Below the pieces are notes generated by a model, which worked only from the letters and a program-made list of their open reading frames with translations, ran no database searches and was not told the DNA's origin. A DNA stretch of 64,000 nt. It comes from Shouchella miscanthi (GTDB taxonomy: Bacteria; Bacillota; Bacilli; Bacillales; Bacillaceae_D). The position numbers and the translations under genes were made by a program. Shown in pieces: positions 32,853 to 41,429 of the stretch (within the stretch, counting starts at the first letter, position 1; each line of letters begins with the position of its first letter). The stretch lies in NCBI RefSeq assembly GCF_007725405.1, contig NZ_CP042163.1, positions 1,302,001 to 1,366,000 on the forward strand, read 5' to 3'.

Positions 32853-33203
32853 GTGGTTGAGAAAGTCACAGCAACAGAAACAGCAATCGCCTTTTTAGAA
32901 CAATTAAAAGAAAAGCATGGTCCCCTTATGTTTCATCAGTCAGGTGGGTGTTGTGATGGCAGTTCGCCGATGTGTTATCCAGAAGGAGAGTTTCTTGTCG
33001 GAGATAGTGATATCCTACTTGGTACGATTGCCGGTACACCTTTTTATATGAGCAAAGTTCAGTACGACTATTGGAAACATACGCAGATTATTGTTGATGT
33101 TGTTGATGGTCGTGGCGGGATGTTTTCAGTAGAAGGACCAGAAGGAAAGCGGTTTTTAACGAGATCAAGAGTATTTACCAATGAAGAGCGAGCAACTTTA
33201 TAA
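32853..33203 (+). CDS. DUF779 protein paired with aldehyde dehydrogenase
   Basis: This 116-residue protein starts at GTG. The DUF779 signature is clear: HQSGGCCDGSSPMCYPEGEF, then GTPFYMSKVQYDYWKHTQIIVDVVDGRGGMFSVE. Cys-rich and small, it is regularly found next to aldehyde dehydrogenases of this group. Its biochemical role is not established. GAGGAGATGAGC precedes the start, 28 bases after the dehydrogenase gene. Confidence 0.9.
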   Translation: MVEKVTATETAIAFLEQLKEKHGPLMFHQSGGCCDGSSPMCYPEGEFLVGDSDILLGTIAGTPFYMSKVQYDYWKHTQIIVDVVDGRGGMFSVEGPEGKRFLTRSRVFTNEERATL

Positions 33204-33209
33204 AGACTC

Positions 33210-33243
33210 AAAAAAGGAGATCGTTTTAGGCGTCTCCTTTTTC
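33210..33243. terminator. Bidirectional terminator between DUF779 and sortase genes
   Basis: AAAAAAGGAGA and TCTCCTTTTT flank a 12-base loop. It serves both converging transcripts and overlaps the end of the sortase gene. Confidence 0.85.
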
Positions 33244-34149
33244 TTGTGCTTGTTTGGATTCATTCCCAAAATAATCAACAGTTTTGACGGTATAGCGGGC
33301 GTTGCCTTTTTCAATTAAAAATGATTTTCGTTCTTGTTGTGAAACACTCGCTACAAGCGTTTCTTTTCCGTTCTCACTTACTTCATACACACGATAGCCT
33401 GCAATGTAATCATCTCGAACGGCATACCACGATAATAAGTTTCCTTGAACGGTTAATTCTGTCGGTTCGTCAGGCGGATTTTCGCTATCTGTTTCTTCTA
33501 CTAACGAAGTATACACAACAAGTCGTTCATCATGATTACCGCTCTGTCGATCAAATGTGCCGGTACACGTAATTAAATTTAGTTGCTTGTGATTGGTAGA
33601 ACCAAAAATTTCTGTTAGTGGTGCATCGTTATAAGGATATTTTTCTATACGATCAACAGTGAATTCTAATTCTTCTCCGTTATCATCTGTGACAAAGATC
33701 GATTGATTTTCTTCTAAATCACCTAAATAAAAAAATACTGCAGGTCCATTCTTATCATCAACATGCCCCGCCAGCACAGCATTACCACGTCCACCTGGCT
33801 TTGTTCCTGGTTCGTACCAGCCGACATCTGTTCCATTGTCAGGAACGCCCATTTGACCATTTTCTAAAAGACCTACTTCTGTAATAGGCGCTTCAACATC
33901 CAATGCAGGGATTCTTAATTTAGAAGGGAAAAGCTCGCTTTGTTTGTTTAATTCATGATAAGCCTCTTCAATCTTGTCAGCATTGATCGCGAATTCTTCT
34001 GCAATTGTTTGTTCCTGATCAAGGTGGACAGGTGGCTCTATTTCATTTTGTGTAACAGGTGAAGAAGAGGAAGATTCTTCAGCAGAGGTGCTACAACCGA
34101 TAAGTGTGAGCAGGGAAAGAAAGAGTACAAGAAGTGGTCTAATTTGCAC
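33226..34149 (-). CDS. Class F sortase, membrane-anchored lipoprotein form
   Basis: This 307-residue protein starts at GTG downstream of AAGGAGGAT. The signal peptide ends in the lipobox LIGC (Cys19), followed by an acidic linker. The sortase domain (~76-217) has His129 (LAGHVD), Cys195 (LITCTG) and Arg209 (DERLVVY), the complete catalytic triad. The C-terminal ~85 residues look like a fibronectin-III-type module (LTVQGNLLSWYAVRDDYIAGYRVYE). It would link LPxTG-like proteins to the wall from the outer membrane face. The adjacent MPQTG surface protein is its evident substrate candidate. Confidence 0.88.
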   Translation of the reverse strand: MQIRPLLVLFLSLLTLIGCSTSAEESSSSSPVTQNEIEPPVHLDQEQTIAEEFAINADKIEEAYHELNKQSELFPSKLRIPALDVEAPITEVGLLENGQMGVPDNGTDVGWYEPGTKPGGRGNAVLAGHVDDKNGPAVFFYLGDLEENQSIFVTDDNGEELEFTVDRIEKYPYNDAPLTEIFGSTNHKQLNLITCTGTFDRQSGNHDERLVVYTSLVEETDSENPPDEPTELTVQGNLLSWYAVRDDYIAGYRVYEVSENGKETLVASVSQQERKSFLIEKGNARYTVKTVDYFGNESKQAQEKGDA

Positions 34150-34221
34150 GACAGATCATCCTCCTTAAAAAATGTAAAAAGCGTTAACGACGATGCTTTC
34201 GCTACAGCACTAGAACAACAT

Positions 34222-34247
34222 CACTCATTGCTCTAGAGCAATGAGTG
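34222..34247. repeat. 26-bp perfect palindrome between surface-protein and sortase genes
   Basis: Two 13-base arms (CACTCATTGCTCT and its complement) meet with no spacer around the TCTAGA centre. No U tract follows on either strand. It may be a transcription brake or processing hairpin that lowers sortase expression relative to its substrate, or an operator for a separate sortase promoter. Confidence 0.6.
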
Positions 34248-34373
34248 AGTTTACTAGTAAAACAGGAAGCCTTAAATTTTGCTGAAGAGACTTCAGACAC
34301 ATGCTATTTACGTAAAGCGCCGTCGAACGCGTTTTTTATCCGTTCTTGAGCCAACATTTACTCATTTAAATTA

Positions 34374-35717
34374 TTAAGCATTCGTACGAAATTTACGTAC
34401 TCCAAAATAACCAGTGAATGCGACTGTAGCTCCTGCTAGAATCCATGCCATCCATTGTAGAGAAATACCTTGCTGGCTTCCACCCATACCTGTTTGTGGC
34501 ATTTCAGGCATTGCAGCTTCCTCTTCAAACAGATCCGGGTTTTGCTCAACAATGGCACCAGCTAAGCCTGAACCAATGTCGAATGTAAAGGCATAGCCTT
34601 CTCTGAATGTTTCAAATGATCCAGCATAGTCACCTTCTGTATAACGGTCAAAGGTTGTAAATACTTGATCTTCGTGCATGTTAACAAGTTCTGTAGCATC
34701 AGCTGCTGGTAAAATGCCTTCAGTTGCTGCGTCTAGAAATGTACCGAACTCATCAGCAAATGTACTTAGCTTGTTTTTTGCAGCCTCTTTTGCTTCATCA
34801 TCTTCATTTTTTACAGCATTTACGTATTCACTTTGAGCTAAAATGTGATTTCCTTGCCAAATTTGTTCGAATTGCTCGCCGCCTTCATCACCGTATACAG
34901 ACGCAATAGTTGCTTTTAAGTCGGCTGTATTTTCATCCTCTGCCCAGCTAACGAAATCGAAATCTTCGCTATCTTTAAATTCTTTTGACATAGAAAGGGT
35001 TGCTAAGGCAAAATGTTCGGCAACAAGATTACTTAAATCAGATCGTAAGTTTCCAGCGTCTGTTAAAGGTGTTGTTCCTTCAAACATCTCTGGGTTTTGT
35101 TCAACGATGGCATTTGATAATGCAGCACTGATATCAAACATATGTGATAGGCCTTCACGGTACGTCATGTAGGCTGTTTCATAATCGCCTTCCACGTACG
35201 CATTAAACGCATTTTCTACTTGTTGTTCATGAATGTCTAATACTTCAATAGCTGCATCACTTGGAAGTGCGCCTTCTGTTGCGCCTTCAAGAAATTCACC
35301 AAACTCTACGTAAAATTCATCAATCATTTTAGAAGCTTCTTCCTGTGCTTCTGTATCGCCATCTTTTACTGCTTGAACATAATCAGCGGTGTATTCATTA
35401 TGTCCTGAGAAGATGCGGTCAAATTCTTCAGCGCCTTCATCGCCATATAATGATGCGATAGCAGGTTTCATATCCGCTGCATTTTGCATAAGTGCTTCTT
35501 GTGCGGCTTCAGCGCCATCGTCACCATCATATTGCTTTTGCATAGAAAGAACAGCAAGGGCAAAGTGTTCAGATAAAAGGTGGTCGAGTGTTCCTCTTAA
35601 TTCAACTGCTGGTGTCGTTACTTGTGACATGCTTTCTTGTGCTTGAGCTCCTTGGACAAATGATGGGGCAATTAATGATGCACCTAGTACGGGTATTAAT
35701 GCTTTTTTTATTTTCAT
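34374..35717 (-). CDS. Cell-wall-anchored tandem-repeat helical surface protein (MPQTG)
   Basis: This 447-residue protein has a Sec signal peptide (~1-26, ending QGAQAQ). Two ~170-residue helical repeats (about 40-210 and 224-397) share EHFALA.LSM, PAIASLYGDEG, EFG.FL.ATEG.LP and EQNPE/D blocks. The C-terminal sorting signal comprises MPQTG at residue 406, a hydrophobic helix and the basic tail VRKFRT. Repeat 1 has His51, His106, His163 and His192 in helix-like contexts; repeat 2 keeps His235 and the MHEDQV His but loses the last. A metal-binding four-helix bundle is conceivable. It is preceded by the ECF-type promoter shared with the sigma factor gene and is the obvious sortase substrate. 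Confidence 0.85.
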   Translation of the reverse strand: MKIKKALIPVLGASLIAPSFVQGAQAQESMSQVTTPAVELRGTLDHLLSEHFALAVLSMQKQYDGDDGAEAAQEALMQNAADMKPAIASLYGDEGAEEFDRIFSGHNEYTADYVQAVKDGDTEAQEEASKMIDEFYVEFGEFLEGATEGALPSDAAIEVLDIHEQQVENAFNAYVEGDYETAYMTYREGLSHMFDISAALSNAIVEQNPEMFEGTTPLTDAGNLRSDLSNLVAEHFALATLSMSKEFKDSEDFDFVSWAEDENTADLKATIASVYGDEGGEQFEQIWQGNHILAQSEYVNAVKNEDDEAKEAAKNKLSTFADEFGTFLDAATEGILPAADATELVNMHEDQVFTTFDRYTEGDYAGSFETFREGYAFTFDIGSGLAGAIVEQNPDLFEEEAAMPEMPQTGMGGSQQGISLQWMAWILAGATVAFTGYFGVRKFRTNA

Positions 35718-35752
35718 TTTGAAACACTCCTTTTTGTTTTGATTTCACTAAG

Positions 35753-35788
35753 CTAACGCAAGAGATGTCAAAATGGATCACTTTTTTT
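35753..35788 (-). promoter_or_regulatory. Candidate ECF sigma promoter of surface-protein gene
   Basis: On the minus strand: A-tract, GTGATCC (TGATCC at 35775-35780), 16 bases, then CGTTAG (35753-35758). The predicted start is ~30 bases before the surface-protein ATG. The same elements with identical spacing occur before the sigma gene (37306-37338). Confidence 0.7.
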
Positions 35789-35806
35789 TAAAAAACTTTT
35801 TTTGCA

Positions 35807-35839
35807 TAAAAAAACCTGCCACACGTATTGAGTGGCAGG
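35807..35839 (-). terminator. Terminator of sigma/anti-sigma operon
   Basis: CCTGCCAC and GTGGCAGG pair across nine bases. The minus-strand tail is TTTTTTTATG. Confidence 0.88.
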
Positions 35840-35845
35840 AGGCAA

Positions 35846-36619
35846 TTATAATTCTTCTACTAGCACAATGTCGCCTTCAGGTGTCTCGCTTGTTTCATCA
35901 GGTTCTATTGTAATCGCAATGGTATCGTAACCCATCTCTGGATCAATGTCGAATGTAGAGATACCGCTCCCGTCTTCGGCTGGAGTAAATGTACCAGCTC
36001 GATATGGTTCACCATCTTTTAACAACCATACTTGGTATACTTGTGTATCCTCTGGTTGAGAGAGTTGTTCGGCTTCAACGACTAGTTGTTGATAATGATC
36101 TTTATTGACAAACGAAGCTGTAGCTTGAAATGGAATCGTCTCTGCTGCTGGTTGTAAGTTTAACCGTTGAACCAAAGAATCAACGGTTATGCTTGGTTCG
36201 ATTGCTACATCATCAGGTTCACCAAGTTGACTCACTGTATAGATATTCCCAATTAAAGAAAGGAAGAGCGCCGCAGCCATTGCTGGGATAAGCCAATTTG
36301 CTTTCTTTTTTCTTTTTTGTATATGTTGTTCTTGTTTGTTTGTTGTAGATCCTACTGCAATTGGTTTCTTACCGTCTGAGGATTGAGATTCAACTGGCGC
36401 TTTTTCTGCAAACGCAGCTGAAAGTATCCGTTCTTTCATTTCAGGTGGAGGTTCAACTGGATCTACATCAAACCCTAAGTCATCCGTAAGCGCTCTGATT
36501 TCATTTAATTCTTCTTCGCATGTTGAACAAGTTTTAAAGTGAGCTTCAAATTCTTTCGTTTCTGTATCAGTCAACTGTCCGTTAACGTAGTCAATTAAAT
36601 GAGTACACTTATCACTCAT
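35846..36619 (-). CDS. Anti-sigma factor: zinc anti-sigma N-terminus and RskA C-terminal domain
   Basis: The ATG after GGAGGG is preferred, giving 257 residues; it overlaps the sigma stop by eight bases. Residues ~30-37 carry the zinc anti-sigma motif HFKTCSTC (Hx3Cx2C). One membrane helix (WLIPAMAAALFLSLIGNIYTV) separates it from an extracellular RskA-type domain (VYQVWLLKDGEPYRAGTFTP). It would hold the cognate ECF sigma at the membrane until proteolysis or redox change. The coupling with the sigma gene makes partnership near certain. Confidence 0.88.
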   Translation of the reverse strand: MSDKCTHLIDYVNGQLTDTETKEFEAHFKTCSTCEEELNEIRALTDDLGFDVDPVEPPPEMKERILSAAFAEKAPVESQSSDGKKPIAVGSTTNKQEQHIQKRKKKANWLIPAMAAALFLSLIGNIYTVSQLGEPDDVAIEPSITVDSLVQRLNLQPAAETIPFQATASFVNKDHYQQLVVEAEQLSQPEDTQVYQVWLLKDGEPYRAGTFTPAEDGSGISTFDIDPEMGYDTIAITIEPDETSETPEGDIVLVEEL

Positions 36620-37178
36620 GAATGATCCCTCCATTCTGTTCTATGTCTTGGATCGTAGTTTTCAGATGTTTTAAAGCAAGCCGTAACCTTCCTTTTACTG
36701 TACCTAAGGGAAGATTACACGAATCAGCAATTTTTTGCTGTGATAAGCCTTGATAATAAAATAAGGTAATAACTTTTTGTTGTTCTGGTTTTAATTGACT
36801 GATGGCTTTTTTTACGACAGCGCGTTTTTCTTTCCATTCAACTTGATCCTCTACACTTGGACCAGGGTCTTCTGTCATTTCTTTCGTTGCGGTTTCTGAA
36901 GCGATTTCTCGCTTTTTTCGGTGATGGTCAATAACTGTATTACGTGTCATAGTGAGTAACCAGCTAGAGAATTTACCTTTTGTTTCATCATAAGAACTCT
37001 TCTGTGTCCACACTTTTATAAAGACTTCTTGAACAATTTCTTCTGCTAATTGTTTCTCTTGCGTCATTTTGAAGCTAAAAGAAAAGAGAAGTTTGCTGTA
37101 CTTGTCATACATCTGTTCAAGGGCTTCTTTTTCTCCGCGCCTAAGCTTTTTATAAAGCTGTACATCATGTTCGGACAT
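36612..37178 (-). CDS. ECF RNA polymerase sigma factor (SigK-like)
   Basis: The second ATG of an ATGATG pair after AAGGAG is preferred, giving 188 residues. A start at 37217 is less likely. Region 2 is seen (YDKYSKLLFSFSFKMTQEKQLAEEIVQEVFIKVWTQ) and region 4 (KPEQQKVITLFYYQGLSQQKIADSCNLPLGTVKGRLRLALKHLK). No region 3 is present, as in ECF factors. It is co-transcribed with its anti-sigma and is preceded by a promoter matching that of the surface-protein gene, so it is likely autoregulated. Confidence 0.9.
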   Translation of the reverse strand: MSEHDVQLYKKLRRGEKEALEQMYDKYSKLLFSFSFKMTQEKQLAEEIVQEVFIKVWTQKSSYDETKGKFSSWLLTMTRNTVIDHHRKKREIASETATKEMTEDPGPSVEDQVEWKEKRAVVKKAISQLKPEQQKVITLFYYQGLSQQKIADSCNLPLGTVKGRLRLALKHLKTTIQDIEQNGGIIHE

Positions 37179-37305
37179 CATATTCTCCTTTTTTACTTGA
37201 TCTCGATTTAGGAACATAAAAATCGGAATAATAGCTCTTTGCTGATTTTACATGTATTTGTCGAGAAAAGCCAAATAAAAAGGCATGGAAAGCTTTCTTA
37301 TAAAG

Positions 37306-37338
37306 AGAACGTACGAATCAATGGTTTGGATCACTTTT
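37306..37338 (-). promoter_or_regulatory. Candidate autoregulated ECF promoter of the sigma operon
   Basis: On the minus strand AAAAAGTGATCC (TGATCC at 37328-37333), 16 bases, CGTTCT (37306-37311). The -35 block and the 16-base spacing match the surface-protein promoter. The leader to the sigma ATG would be ~120 bases. Confidence 0.68.
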
Positions 37339-37452
37339 TACGAAAAAAAGGTTTACTTTTTTGTATGACGGGTAATTTATTTAGTTCAACTTGATTGGCA
37401 GTAGAGGTTATGGTTAGATGGCATTATACAACGTATTTAAAAAGGGGACAAG

Positions 37453-38925
37453 ATGATGAAGGAGTCTCAGAAAATAAAAGAGTGGCCATTAGAAGATAGT
37501 TATCGAACGTTACCAGCTACTTTTTATAGTCTTCAACAAACAAATCCCGTACCGAAGCCAGAAGTGGTTATCTTTAATCATAAATTAGCAAAAGAGCGAT
37601 CGATTGATGAGACGATCCCAAGCACAGACATGGGACTTGATTGGCTAGCGGGAAATCGGATTCCACATCGAAGCGAAGGAATTGCGCAAGCGTATGCTGG
37701 TCATCAGTTTGGTCAATTTACCATGCTTGGCGATGGTCGAGCTTTGCTGCTTGGAGAACACGTAACACCAAAAGGTGAGCGTTATGATGTCCAATTAAAA
37801 GGGTCTGGAAGAACAACTTTTTCACGCGGGGGAGATGGTCGGGCAGCACTCGGTCCTATGCTAAGAGAATACTTGGTGAGTGAGGGAATGAATGGTTTAG
37901 GCATTCCAACAACGCGGAGTCTTTCTGTGGTGAAAACAGGTCAGGTAGTGCAACGGGAAACGCGTTTGCCAGGTGCTGTGTTGACAAGAATAGCGAAAAG
38001 CCATATTCGGGTTGGTACGTTTCAATATGCAGCTGCACGAGGGGACGTTTCTGACCTTAAAGCCTTAGCAGATTATACCATCTATCGGCATGAGCATGCT
38101 GTTAGCGAGGAAAAGAATCCGTATCTTGCTTTCTTATGTCAGGTAATTGATAAACAAGCGCACTTAATAGCGAATTGGCAATTGGTTGGTTTCGTTCATG
38201 GTGTTATGAATACAGATAATATGGCTATTAGTGGCGAAACCATAGACTATGGGCCGTGCGCATTTCTTGATCAGTACGATCCAATGAGAACATTTAGCTC
38301 TATTGACAGACAAGGGCGTTACGCATATGGAAACCAGCCCTATATGGCAAATTGGAATCTCGCTAGATTAGCAGAAGCGCTCATTCCTTTATTAGCAAAT
38401 AATAAAGAAACTGCCGTCCAGTTGGCTCAACAAGCAATTGAAACCTTTACACCGTTGTATACAAGCTACTGGTTAAAGGGGATGAGAAAAAAAGTAGGCC
38501 TTATTGATAATGAACAGAAAGAAGATCGCTCACTAATTGATAGGTTGCTCAAAATGATGGCTGAACATAAGCTCGATTATACGCTCACGTTTAGACAATT
38601 AAGTACAGAGGGAACGCTTCCTGCATCTGTCGAAAACGAAGAACACTGTCAGGCATGGAAAAAAGAGTGGGAGAACCGCGTGGATCAACAGTCAAGGAGT
38701 AGGAGTGACATTCAAAACCAAATGCTAAGTGTAAATCCTTTTATCATTCCTCGAAATGAACACGTGGAACAAGTGTTAGAAGCTGTTGAAAACAATAACG
38801 ACAACACATTACTACGTGCTTTCGTTAAAGCGATTCAAGATCCATACAAAGAGACTGAGACATCAAAAAGGTTTGCGCAAGTATCGAAAAGCAAGACACC
38901 ATATATCACGTACTGTGGCACCTAA
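37453..38925 (+). CDS. selO: Protein adenylyltransferase SelO (YdiU/UPF0061)
   Basis: This 490-residue pseudokinase-fold enzyme transfers AMP from ATP to Ser/Thr/Tyr of target proteins. Family motifs include the GHQFGQF.MLGDGRA block, QLKGSGRTTFSRGGDGRAALGPMLREYL, HGVMNTDNMAISGETIDYGPCAFLD and a C-terminal MLSVNPFIIPRNEHVE segment. AAGGGGACAAG precedes ATGATG. Bacterial SelO proteins are linked to redox stress. It is monocistronic, divergent from the ECF operon, and a terminator overlaps the stop. Confidence 0.94.
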   Translation: MMKESQKIKEWPLEDSYRTLPATFYSLQQTNPVPKPEVVIFNHKLAKERSIDETIPSTDMGLDWLAGNRIPHRSEGIAQAYAGHQFGQFTMLGDGRALLLGEHVTPKGERYDVQLKGSGRTTFSRGGDGRAALGPMLREYLVSEGMNGLGIPTTRSLSVVKTGQVVQRETRLPGAVLTRIAKSHIRVGTFQYAAARGDVSDLKALADYTIYRHEHAVSEEKNPYLAFLCQVIDKQAHLIANWQLVGFVHGVMNTDNMAISGETIDYGPCAFLDQYDPMRTFSSIDRQGRYAYGNQPYMANWNLARLAEALIPLLANNKETAVQLAQQAIETFTPLYTSYWLKGMRKKVGLIDNEQKEDRSLIDRLLKMMAEHKLDYTLTFRQLSTEGTLPASVENEEHCQAWKKEWENRVDQQSRSRSDIQNQMLSVNPFIIPRNEHVEQVLEAVENNNDNTLLRAFVKAIQDPYKETETSKRFAQVSKSKTPYITYCGT

Positions 38926-38948
38926 GCGTTAGCGAGGTGCTTTTCTTT
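38918..38948 (+). terminator. Terminator of selO
   Basis: GCACCT pairs with AGGTGC across AAGCGTTAGCG, followed by TTTTC. It overlaps the selO stop and abuts the convergent membrane-protein gene. Confidence 0.75.
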
Positions 38949-39252
38949 ATAGAGGATTAAAGAAAATGCCATAAAGAAGATCGAGTACAAGAAGTAAGGC
39001 AAGGCTTCCATATGCATATGTTCTTTTTAAGCCTAAGTAATAGCACTTAATGGTCTTCGGTATAAGGGCAACAATGAATGTAATGGCGCGAATAAGTGCA
39101 ATCGTTGTAAAGATTGTCTGATCTAGCAAGCCGAAATGAAACGTAAGTAGAAAGCTAACAATCATTGTTATGAAAAAAGGAACCCAAGCAATGACTTCAA
39201 TTCGCCACCAAATTTCGCTTTTACTCGTTGAGTGGTACTCCTCCATCCTCAT
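38947..39252 (-). CDS. Small membrane protein, 101 residues
   Basis: Three hydrophobic segments are seen: IEVIAWVPFFITMIVSFLLTFHFG, IALIRAITFIVALIP and YGSLALLLVLDLLYGIFF. AGGAGGTGAA precedes the ATG. No family is recognised. It converges on selO. Confidence 0.7.
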   Translation of the reverse strand: MRMEEYHSTSKSEIWWRIEVIAWVPFFITMIVSFLLTFHFGLLDQTIFTTIALIRAITFIVALIPKTIKCYYLGLKRTYAYGSLALLLVLDLLYGIFFNPL

Positions 39253-39433
39253 TTCACCTCCTATTAATTTATAGCCTTAATTTCCAGTGTTAAACACTCG
39301 GAATGGTTATGAAGTCTGCAAAAAACGAAGAACGTTGACACGTTATTAGAGGTTTCGTCGACAAGGCAGGAGAAACAATGGTGAGAGGGAATAGGCTAAT
39401 GAAAGGAAGAAGACGGATAAAGGCGGTGTGGTC

Positions 39434-39844
39434 ATGAATGTTCAATCAACACATGAAGCGCAACAATGTCTGGAAGGATTTTTACAAATAAAGACGACGT
39501 TACATTCAGAGACAGAAGAGGATTGGATCTTTCGAGCTGGAGATGGCAAATTGTATAACATTCGAAAATATGATGGTGCTACCTTTTGCAACAAACGCCT
39601 TATTGTCCTACTTGCGCTAAATGAACATGAAGCAAGTTGGTCTCGTCTTATTCTTTCATTACTAAAGCAGTTTCCAGATGGAGTAGAATTCCTTGAAGAT
39701 GATCCAAACTCATTTTATTTTGCGGCTTATCAAATAAAGGGGAAAAAACGTTTAAGGGCAACGATTCAATACAGTAAAGCGAATGGGTCTATTCGTATGT
39801 TAGAAGTAGAACAGTGGAACAAACGACGCGAATATGCCGGTTAA
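39434..39844 (+). CDS. Hypothetical protein, 136 residues
   Basis: The ATG after AAAGGCGG is preferred over an in-frame GTG six bases upstream. This is a soluble alpha/beta protein with no recognised domain; notable segments are EDWIFRAGDGKLYNIRKYDG and GKKRLRATIQYSKANGSIR. A well-formed terminator follows. Confidence 0.6.
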   Translation: MNVQSTHEAQQCLEGFLQIKTTLHSETEEDWIFRAGDGKLYNIRKYDGATFCNKRLIVLLALNEHEASWSRLILSLLKQFPDGVEFLEDDPNSFYFAAYQIKGKKRLRATIQYSKANGSIRMLEVEQWNKRREYAG

Positions 39845-39895
39845 TAATTGGGAAGAGGATTTTTTGAAATCACGTAGAAAACCTATGTAGGAGAG

Positions 39896-39928
39896 GAGAA
39901 TGACTGCACCCATTCTCTTCTTTTTTTT
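39896..39928 (+). terminator. Terminator after hypothetical gene
   Basis: GAGAATG pairs with CATTCTC across ACTGCAC, followed by TTCTTTTTTTT. Confidence 0.85.
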
Positions 39929-40037
39929 GAGGAGAGTCATCGTCAATCTACTGAATAAATGCATAACTTCCATATATTCTTTTAAAAGATGGTATACTTT
40001 TACTTAGATTCTTAACAGGCGAAAGTAGGAGAGTGCC

Positions 40038-41387
40038 ATTTTTTATTTGTACCTTAGTTTAATCTTACTGCACGTCACAAGTGAATTTTACGACCACATT
40101 GTCATTCAAAGTATCATCGGTAGCTTGGCCATTGTAATCATTGGATTGAACTTTTTTAAAGTGAAACGTTTATATTTTTGGGCAGGAACGACTTTCTTTT
40201 TTGTTGGTCTCATTTGTGCTTTTCTTTATGTTCCTCAAGAAAGAGCGTTTCTTTCCTTATTTGGTTCGATGACAAGCTTATTAGCTTTATTATTTGTATT
40301 GCCATATATGAGTACGATTATCGCGGTTGGAAAATACGATCGAGCTCTTGGTCAAATGATTCGTAAGCCACCACAACTAACAATGGTTCGATTATATCGA
40401 CGTACATCATTGATGACCTATATGTTGACGTTGTTTTTGAATGTAGCAACAGTTCCAGTAGTTGTTTCAACGGTCAGAGCCCAAGTGTCTCAGTTAAAGG
40501 ATGCATTCATTCAACGTTTTTTTGCACATAGTATTTTACGTGCGTATGGACTCGTGCTCCTATGGAGTCCAACGGAAGTTCTTGTTGCTTCAACAATTGA
40601 TATGACTGGAACGAGTTACTTGCTGTTGTTTCCAACCCTGCTAGCAATTAGTATTTTGTTTATCTCACTTGACTGGTTTATACATAATCGACAATTACAG
40701 CATATTGATTTAAAAGCAGCTGTTGAGGGAACCCATAACCCGGCGCAGTTAAGAAAGAAATTACTAGAACTAGGGTTTGCCATTACTTGCTTTATCGTCG
40801 TTCTTTTAACCTTAAATACGCTTATTCCTCAATCGTTTCTATTTTCGGTTACAGTATTAATTATTCCATTTACATTTTTATGGGCATTTTTCATTAAAAA
40901 AGGAAACCGTTTTTTGCTTTTAAGCTCTGCATATGTAAAAGGAAACACCACTCAGCTCCATGGATTGTTCTTTTTATTTTTGGCGGCTGGCTTTTTTGTA
41001 GAAGTGTTTCCATACACGACGTTATTTGATCAAATGGATTTGTTTTTCTCCTATGTTTACGAGACTGGTCCTATTCTATTATTCTATCTCCTTATTGCCT
41101 TATGTATCTTTAGTTTTGCATTAATTGGATTTCATCCTTTAATATCTATTGCTATCTTTTCACCTTTTTTAGCTGAGGCGATGGTTGTGCATCCATATGG
41201 CGTGAGTGTACTTTTAATTGGAGTGGGATTGAGTACAGTCATGATTGGACCATTTAATATAACGCCTACCATCTTAGCAATGCAATTGCAGGCAAATCCG
41301 TATTCAATCATTCAGAAAAATTTATTGTTTGCATTTGGCTACCTGTTGTTTATTGTAGCTGTGGCAACGGTGTTTAGCGTCTTCTAA
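40038..41387 (+). CDS. Polytopic membrane protein, probable transporter, possible ATT start
   Basis: A ~450-residue protein with 11-12 predicted helices, e.g. IIGSLAIVIIGLNFF, LLFPTLLAISILFISL and LLIGVGLSTVMIGPFNITPTILAM. The last one, near the C-terminus, resembles re-entrant motifs of ion-transporter-like permeases. The start is unusual: a leader GAAAGTAGGAGAGTGCC is followed by ATT, while the next gene has nearly the same leader followed by ATG. The alternative is TTG at 40047. It is followed after 42 bases by a TVP38-type gene, probably one operon. Substrate unknown. Confidence 0.7.
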   Translation: MFYLYLSLILLHVTSEFYDHIVIQSIIGSLAIVIIGLNFFKVKRLYFWAGTTFFFVGLICAFLYVPQERAFLSLFGSMTSLLALLFVLPYMSTIIAVGKYDRALGQMIRKPPQLTMVRLYRRTSLMTYMLTLFLNVATVPVVVSTVRAQVSQLKDAFIQRFFAHSILRAYGLVLLWSPTEVLVASTIDMTGTSYLLLFPTLLAISILFISLDWFIHNRQLQHIDLKAAVEGTHNPAQLRKKLLELGFAITCFIVVLLTLNTLIPQSFLFSVTVLIIPFTFLWAFFIKKGNRFLLLSSAYVKGNTTQLHGLFFLFLAAGFFVEVFPYTTLFDQMDLFFSYVYETGPILLFYLLIALCIFSFALIGFHPLISIAIFSPFLAEAMVVHPYGVSVLLIGVGLSTVMIGPFNITPTILAMQLQANPYSIIQKNLLFAFGYLLFIVAVATVFSVF

Positions 41388-41429
41388 TTCTCTTAATAAA
41401 AGAAAAACAAGTAAGGAAAGTAGAGTGCC

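Noticed and set aside
36620-37217. Longer starts for the anti-sigma (36634) and sigma (37217) genes
   Set aside because: Internal ATGs with AAGGAG or GGAGGG at 6-7 bases are clearly better, and the extensions contain the binding sites themselves.
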